Source of the DNA: Euglena gracilis | Lineage: Eukaryota > Euglenida > Euglenophyceae > Euglenales | Length of the DNA: 64,000 nt | NCBI GenBank assembly: GCA_039621445.1 | Contig: CP154955.1 | Coordinates: 33,153,417 to 33,217,416, forward strand | Direction: 5' to 3' | Part shown: positions 33,201-64,000 of the stretch, piece by piece | Position numbering within the stretch: the first letter of the stretch is position 1 | Layout of the letters: each line of letters opens with the position of its first letter | Notes under the pieces: model-generated | What the model was told of the DNA's origin: nothing | The model's input: only the letters and a program-made list of their open reading frames with translations | Database searches by the model: none | Program-made: the position numbers and the translations under genes

Positions 33201-36200
33201 GATCTCAACACTGTTCAAACCCCACCCCCCCCCCAGTTTCGGAAGGGGGGTCCCCCAACCCCCCTGCTCTGCGGGGGCAAAAAATCTTCCGGCGCTTTGC
33301 GCCGGGTGTATTTTAGGACCCTCTTGAGGCTCAATATAAAAATTTGCCCCCGAATGCATGGGTTCCGGGCCAAAAATGGGGAGGCGGGGGGTCAGGGTTC
33401 GATATAAGGACAGGTGGGGGGGGGTGGTCCGGACCCCCCCCCCCGGGCCAGGAGGGGGGGGGGGTGGGGGGACACCCCCCCCACCTAAACAGTGGCGCGG
33501 TCAGGGTTACCGAATTTCGGCCCGGCGCAAAGCGCCGGGCCGAAAATTTTTGACCCCCAAAACGACCAAAAGTGCCATTTTGGGCACTTTTTGGGCAAAA
33601 ATGTGCCAAAAATGCAAAAAAAATTTCGGCGCAAAGCGCCGGAGGAAAAAAATTGACCCTTTTGGGGGGAGGTCCCGGGAACCCCCCGAGGGTCGGTCCG
33701 GACCCCCCTGGCAGGTGGGGGGGTGGTCCGGGCCCCCCCTGCGGGCCAGGAGGGGGGGGGGGACACCCCCCCACCTAAACCATGTGCGCCCTCCTTATAT
33801 CAAACGCTGGGGGGGGGGGGTCGAAAAACGTTAATTTTCGGCTCAAAAAAAAGTTCTTCCGGGTCCGGGAAACATCGTTTCGGGCAAAAAAAAATGGTTT
33901 CGACTTTTTTCCAAATCTTTTCGACTTTTTCAACCCAAAAATGGCATAAAGTGGCTAAATCAAAACAGGCCAAAACTGCGCAAACTGGCCCAAATTGGCC
34001 GAAAAATGGCCGTAACCCGGGCTGGGCGGGGGGATGTGGGGAAATCAAAATACCCTCAGATAGGGCTTCAAAGAGGTCTCCGGATGTTTCCTTTGACTCC
34101 CCACCATTTTCGAGAAATTTTAGAAAAGTCGATTTTTTTGACCCAAACGTTTGGTGTCCACATATGAAGCACAAACGCTTTTTTGGTGTCCACAGGTGAA
34201 CCACAAAAAAAAATTTGCTGTCCACAGTGAACCACAAAATGACAACCTTGGTGTACCACACTAAATGAATGTCTGACCCCTACCCTGCCCCGCCGAGCAA
34301 TGACCCGGATTTGGTGGGTCCCCCACGATAATCGCCAAACGGAGGCCGCTGCACCTGCACCGTCCCTGAAAGCAGCACCTGGGCAGGGGTCATACACAAG
34401 CCGCCCACCGGGCCCGACCGGGACCACCGGGTCTCGGTCTGTTTGTTTGGGTCAATGGTTGCAGCGGTGTTCGCGGGCTTGCCGGGATGTTTGGGAACAC
34501 CGGCGGGGCCGAATCGCCCTCCTCGCGATCCAGAGGGACGGTGACCGGTTCAAGCGGGCGGTTCGCTCCGCCGCGGCCGGCCGGCCCGGTGTGCAGCAAC
34601 GCCATGGCCATGCTGTCGGTCAGGGACCGGTGGTTGCACAGCACCACCTTGCTGCAGCCCTCCAGCGCCTTCGGGGGCGCCCCTGGGGGCGCTTTGGAGC
34701 CGGCCCCTCCGCCCCGAACCTGTCGCCCCCACCCAGTGCCGGCAAACTTGTCCAGCTGGAGCGGAAGAGGAATGGTACCCCCCCCTATGTCCAATGACCG
34801 GTAACCTCTGTCCTCTAACCGGGGGGGGGGGGGGGTGGTCGTTGGACATGGGGTCAAAAGAAAGTTGGTGGGTACCCGGGTCCCTACCCACCCAAATGCC
34901 CAAATTTTCCCTTCCAGCGCTTTGTGCCGAAAATTTTGGGCAATTTTGACAAATTTTTGTCCAAAAAGTGTCAAAAATGGCATTTTGGCCAAACTTTTGG
35001 CCAATTTTTGGGCAAAAATTTTCGTCCCGGCACTTCACTTCACTCCGGGACCAAAAATTTGGTCAAACCTCCGAAAAGGTGTCCTCTGACCGGGGGGGGT
35101 GGTCATTGGACATAGGGGGGTCGTTGGACATAGGGGGGGGGGGGTATCTCCCCCCTCCGGGCGCTTGGCCCGGGCCATGATTGAAGATAAGGCCAGGGGT
35201 CCAACCTTAGGGGGGCCAAGTTTGCATGTTAAGAATTTTGGTGGCCATGTACAAAAGGCCAGGCCAACTTCAGGGGGGCCATGTTTGCATGTAAGGAGGA
35301 GGGGGACGAGGGGGGGGGAGGTAGGTTTAGAGATTTGCATGGCGGTAAAACCTAACACCCCCTCCCAAACAATATACCTCCCAAATAATATACGCCCCCC
35401 CTGGTTGAGAAATTTGGCTCCCCAAAAAAAAAACCACCCCCCCCTGCAGCACCCCAGAGAGGGAAATCGAGAAAGGGAGAAAATGCTTGACTTCTGTCCA
35501 AAAACAACACATTTTGGAAAAAATGACTGTTACCAAACCTCAAACATAGCGTCAAAAACGAGAAAAATGCAGAAGTTATATAAAATGTGCCTTTTGGGCG
35601 GGTCTGTTTTGAGTCTGAAAAGAATTGCCCAAATAATACACCCCCCCCCAAATAATATACCCCCGGCCCCAACTTTGGCTGCCCAAAGAACATACCCCCC
35701 GGGAATTTTATTTGGGGGGTTACCTGCCTCCCTACCTACCCACCTACCCACCTGCTTGCTTTGTCGGGTTTACTCGCAAAGTGGCCTCCCCCGCACCACC
35801 TCGTGAGGTTGCAGGAGTCGCCCCCCACCGCTCGGCTGTCGGGTCAAGACATCCCTCCTCTTTCAAAGGGATTTGACTGGGTGGGTCGTTGGCTCCAGCC
35901 CATTTGAGTCAGCATGACCCCCTTAGGTTCGGCTCTCAGGCTGTTGGGGCAATGAGCCGGGGAAGGAGACAGGATGACTTCCCAATCAAATTCTCCCCAA
36001 AGTGACCCCCAACCCAAAGAGGCCGACTTTACTGCGCCAACCACATTCCAAACCCACCTGCCTCCCCATTGGGTCAGGGCGAAGTGAATGGATGGATCTC
36101 TTCAACACGCAAAGCGCGTGAAAAGTGGATTTTGCTAAGGTTTTGCCCAGGGTATTGCCACCCGACAGGTTTCCTGACAGTTCAATTAAGGCTGGTGAAA

Positions 36201-36881
36201 TGCTCGTGTTTATAATAGGTGGGAAAATATTTTTGTCGCTTTCCCCTGCTAGGGACTTTTACCATTCAAAAGCTCCTCAATGACGTTCCTTAAGAATGCA
36301 TGCGAGAATAACATACCACCCAAACAACACCCAAAGAAAACACACGTGTGTGGGGATGATTGTTCGTTGTTCAGCTCAGGGGCTCAGGGGGGCTGGAGAA
36401 AGCTCTGATCCCCAGGTCAGTGAACAAACCTACACCGCAAGCTCGGCAAAAAAAATTACCTCGCCATCCCTGAAAATCATCCATGTCGGCGGCCTCAAGG
36501 GCGGACAGGGCACCAACGTCGCCGTAGAACTCCACGTCCAGACCCCGCCACACGCACCACCACGTCACCGCCCGCCATGTGTGGCGGGCCACAAAGTTGA
36601 GCAACCACTGGTGGCCCCCGGGGAAGATGGGCGCCACCACCAGCAGCGATGCAATGAGCAGCACGTTGCAGTCAGGGCGTCCCTGACCTCCCTTCCACCC
36701 GCTGGCGGCCTCCGAGCAGGGACAGTGGGGCTGGCGGGAAAAGGCGGCGGGCTGGCGAGCCTCCCCGGATGGGGTCGGTTCTGGCTGCAGCGAGGCCCTG
36801 GTTACAGTTGAAGAACATGGTCGCCAGCAGGACGAGGGTGTACGCCCCGCCGAGGGAGGCGTAGGCCAGGGCGCGCAGCAT
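24261..36881 (-). CDS. Lysophospholipid (1-acylglycerol-3-phosphate) acyltransferase, AGPAT/LCLAT family
   Basis: Exons in transcript order: 36804-36881, 36460-36667, about 34546-34682, about 31860-31990, 30950-31016, 30727-30814, 29869-30068, 28046-28078, 26391-26516, about 24261-24374; the last coding part and stop were not found. Acyltransferases of this family move a fatty acyl group from acyl-CoA onto a lysophospholipid at a membrane. Motif I is KVVLCNHRSLTD (NHX4D, catalytic His/Asp). After it come PIVGWFYCLLNFVSVHR, motif III WLLIYPEGTRLNP, and KGLPPPRHTLMPRLKGLQ followed by VDAVVDVTLGY, the order seen in AGPAT3/4/5 and LCLAT1. Hydrophobic segments lie at the N-terminus (LGGAYTLVLLATMFF, VLLIASLLVVAPIF) and C-terminus (LLGNLLLLLALAAAVAAG). 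ATG at 36881 follows an AG by 14 nt, which would suit spliced-leader addition. Four junctions are nonconventional. The 34546/31990 and 31860/31016 junctions do not fit a standard rule. Confidence 0.88.
24706..25520. repeat. TTATCCGTAGTTATC repeats flanking the GGCCAAAA block
   Basis: TATCCGTAGTTATCC-like motifs at about 24720-24745 and again at 25430-25510 flank the tandem block 25020-25390. No terminal inverted repeat was found. Confidence 0.5.
25020..25390. repeat. GGCCAAAA-type degenerate tandem repeat
   Basis: Units such as AAAAGTGGCCAAAA and GCCAGAAGCAG, opposite in orientation to 21060-21330. It lies inside the 2-kb nonconventional intron 24375-26390. Confidence 0.8.
27071..27944. mobile_element. 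hAT-like non-autonomous element 1 filled with AAATGCGG repeats
   Basis: Ends are AGGGGGGGGGAAATTATGCG and CGCATAATTTTTCCCCCCCC then CTG. An exact 8-bp duplication CATGCCCC lies at 27063-27070 and 27945-27952. The interior is tandem AAATGCGG/AATTATGCGG with no transposase. It sits in the acyltransferase intron 26517-28045. hAT elements make 8-bp duplications and often start CAGG. Confidence 0.75.
28560..29420. repeat. T-rich low-complexity tract
   Basis: Long T/GT-rich run (A-rich on the coding strand) in acyltransferase intron 28079-29868. It gives one long artefactual Phe-rich frame on the plus strand. Confidence 0.85.
30069..30726 (-). other. Nonconventional intron, 658 bp
   Basis: 5' GGCCAGGCCGG and 3' CCAGCCTGGGGCC then GG. 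CAG +4 and CTG -8. It restores AQAYARSKGLPPPRHTLMPR, which matches acyltransferase spacing between EGTR and LMPR. Confidence 0.85.
30815..30949 (-). other. Nonconventional intron, 135 bp
   Basis: 5' GACCAGGCTGC and 3' ACAGTCTGCGCGG then GAC. The complement includes one G.T wobble, and GAC is repeated at both ends. It joins the helix before motif III to DPLGQFWLLIYPEGT. Confidence 0.88.
31448..31556. repeat. GGAGG foldback repeat fragment
   Basis: GAGTTACAGTAGGAGGAAGC at the left, GAGCCTCCTCCTACG at the right, and GAACGTCGTTCGAGGTCG between. Same family as 20042-20194. Confidence 0.65.
32020..32200. repeat. GGATGCTC-type foldback repeat fragment
   Basis: Contains GGAGGAGGTGCTC, CTCGAGCATCCTTGAACG, TCGTTCGAGCACG and GAGCATCCTCCAGC. 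It begins about 30 bp from acyltransferase exon 31860-31990. Confidence 0.65.
32626..34275. mobile_element. hAT-like non-autonomous element 2
   Basis: Terminal inverted repeats CAGACATTCATTTAGTGTGG at 32626-32645 and its complement ending at 34275. An exact 8-bp duplication ACCCCTAC lies at 32618-32625 and 34276-34283. Sub-terminal GGTGTCCACAGGTGAACCAC tandem units lie just inside both ends (32645-32800, 34150-34255). No transposase ORF. It lies in the intron between exons 31990 and 34546. Confidence 0.85.
34783..35116. mobile_element. Small inverted-repeat element
   Basis: CCCTATGTCCAATGACC at 34783-34799 is matched by its exact reverse complement near 35100-35116, and a second partial copy follows at about 35120-35135. 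No clear target duplication. A related GGTAACCTCTGTCCTC motif occurs at 19971-19986 and 34801-34816. Confidence 0.6.
35345..35700. repeat. AAATAATACCCC repeats
   Basis: Multiple CCAAATAATATACCCCC units, also found at 32205-32595 in partly inverted arrangement. They fall in the acyltransferase intron 34683-36459. Confidence 0.65.
36668..36803 (-). other. Nonconventional intron, 136 bp
   Basis: 5' AACCAGGGCC and 3' GACGCCCTGACTGC then AAC. There is a 6-bp complement and AAC is repeated. It joins TMFFNC to NVLLIASLLVV, restoring a hydrophobic segment. Confidence 0.9.
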
Positions 36882-37750
36882 GGGTCGGAGGCAGTCTGCC
36901 GCGGGAGAGGGGTGGATTGGTGGGGAAGGAAAGTCATAAGAGTCACAGCTGACTAGTGGGGGCGTCTTGGGACAGAGGCACCCATTTGAACGGTGCCTCT
37001 ATCCCAAGGAAGGTGGGGAAGCCCTGGTGACGTCACGTCTGACACGGACCAGATCCATTTCGGGTTCCGGATGTCATTCCAGATGTTGGTTGCCTTCAAA
37101 GAGTAGCGGGCCACAGAAAAACAGTGGCGGAATACAGCTAGCCATGGTGGCATCGACCGTTCTTGGTGCAGGGGGCTTGTACAGCGAAGAGGTAAAGAAA
37201 TGAGTCGATCGCAGGGTCCGATCAGGGAGGAAAGCTGAAAGCAGTCTCGAACCGAAGTGGGGGAGAGGAAGGGAGCGAAGAGGCACAGCATCATACAAGC
37301 ACTGTGGTACATCCCCCAGGACCACACGACGACGGGTCCCCAACCCACCATGCCAAATTCCAAAAAAAAACTACGAAGGCACCAAAGGCATCGAAGGAAA
37401 AAATGTGACCAAAAAAGCGGCGCCGCCAGAAACACAGGAAGGTTGTTCGGACCCCCCCCCCCACCAGGATGGAGGGGGGTCACCCCCCCCCCCCCCACCC
37501 ACCACGGGGGGTCGGGGGTTCCCGTGCATCCCTGCCCCTCCCCCACCCACGCCATCCACAATTTCATTGTCCTGTTTTCTTGCGACGCTTTGTGGCATGC
37601 AAGGAGGCTGCATGCTGAGCCCGTGCAAACCCAAAAATGTGCTGGACCTGCAAATGAACCCAAAAAAACACAGTGCCTCTCGTGGCCCTCAAATAATTCT
37701 GTCCTACGCAATGGGACCAAGGGGGTACTGCCCACTGTGCCGGCACAGCG
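36882..37750. other. Intergenic region between acyltransferase start and large-gene stop
   Basis: About 870 bp. No exon is visible. A GGCAG acceptor-like site 14 nt before the acyltransferase ATG (36896-36900) could take a spliced leader. C runs occur at 37450-37500. Confidence 0.5.
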
Positions 37751-63528
<25,778 letters not shown>

Positions 63529-64000
63529 CTGGGCCCCGGCCGGCCACACACGGGGGAGGGGGGAGGGGTGCCCTGTGGGCGGCCCAGTGGTATGGCACAG
63601 GGCCGACACTTGACGGAAACCGAGGCCGGGCGGGCAGCCCAAACAAAACATTATACATATGTATGGCAGCAAGATTCTACTTGCCCCCCCCCCGGGGGGT
63701 CCAAGTAGAATCTCCAGGGGGGGGTCAAAAAATATTTTGCGTTATTGATGGAATAGGGTTAGGTGCGCGAGTTAGGCCTAAGGTTAGGCCTAACTTATAG
63801 ACGGGTGTTAGGTGTACAAGTTAGGGTTTGGGTTAGGCCGAATGCGCGCACCTAACCCTACTCCATCATTAACGCAAAAAAAATTTTGACCCCCCCTGGA
63901 GATTCTACTTGGCCCCCCCAGGGGGGGGGCAAGTAGAATCTTGCTGCCATATATGTATGTGTATATGTATATATGTATATATGTATATATACATATATAT
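63529..64000. other. Intron or upstream flank of the large gene at the window edge
   Basis: Beyond the last visible coiled-coil exon (acceptor CCCAG at 63529-63533) only the foldback element 63662-63951 and a TA-rich end are seen. The 5' part of the gene must lie outside. Confidence 0.5.
63662..63951. mobile_element. Foldback element, family 2, copy 3
   Basis: Arms begin TATGGCAGCAAGATTCTACT on both strands and stay paired through GCGTTATTGATGGAATAGGG and GTTAGGTGCGCG. The loop is about 100 bp and contains TTAGGCCTAAGGTTAGGCC. This is the clearest copy of the family. Confidence 0.85.

Overview
The window looks like nuclear DNA of a euglenid (Euglenozoa) or a close relative. Protein-coding sequence is cut into many short GC-rich exons separated by introns full of homopolymer G/C runs, microsatellites and small transposon-like repeats. 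The main clue is the introns. Besides GT-AG and GC-AG introns, at least 14 junctions have no GT/GC...AG. They carry CAG at about intron positions +4 to +6, CTG at about -8 to -6, and complementary sequence next to those triplets, usually 5-8 bp. This is the published signature of euglenid 'nonconventional' introns. Removing them restores reading frame and domain continuity. The taxonomic call is inference; no rRNA, plastid or marker gene is present.

All recognised coding sequence is on the minus strand. From right to left: (1) beyond 64000 down to 37751, about 30 exons of a large protein with N-terminal coiled coils, GAF-like domains and a C-terminal region resembling the dynein heavy-chain stalk base. 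This may be one gene or two, because a possible alternative stop lies at 44698. (2) 36881 to about 24261, a membrane lysophospholipid acyltransferase of the AGPAT/LCLAT type with NHX4D and EGTR motifs and ten exons. (3) 19195 to 12269, a protein of about 318 residues with repeated R-[LM]-Y helical motifs of a kind I recall from kinetoplastid flagellar proteins. (4) 10040 to 672, a protein of about 538 residues that joins a discoidin-like beta-sandwich to C-terminal ankyrin repeats.

The rest is intronic or intergenic. It holds (CA)n, (TGA)n, (GA)n and a very long (TGCG)n array; three hAT-like non-autonomous elements with exact 8-bp target duplications (27071-27944, 32626-34275, 42534-44243); a palindromic foldback family built on GGATGCTC/GAGCATCC; a second foldback family near the right end; and many dispersed families. 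No tRNA, rRNA, CRISPR array or transposase ORF was recognised. Boundaries were read by eye, using reading frame, splice phase and protein family pattern.
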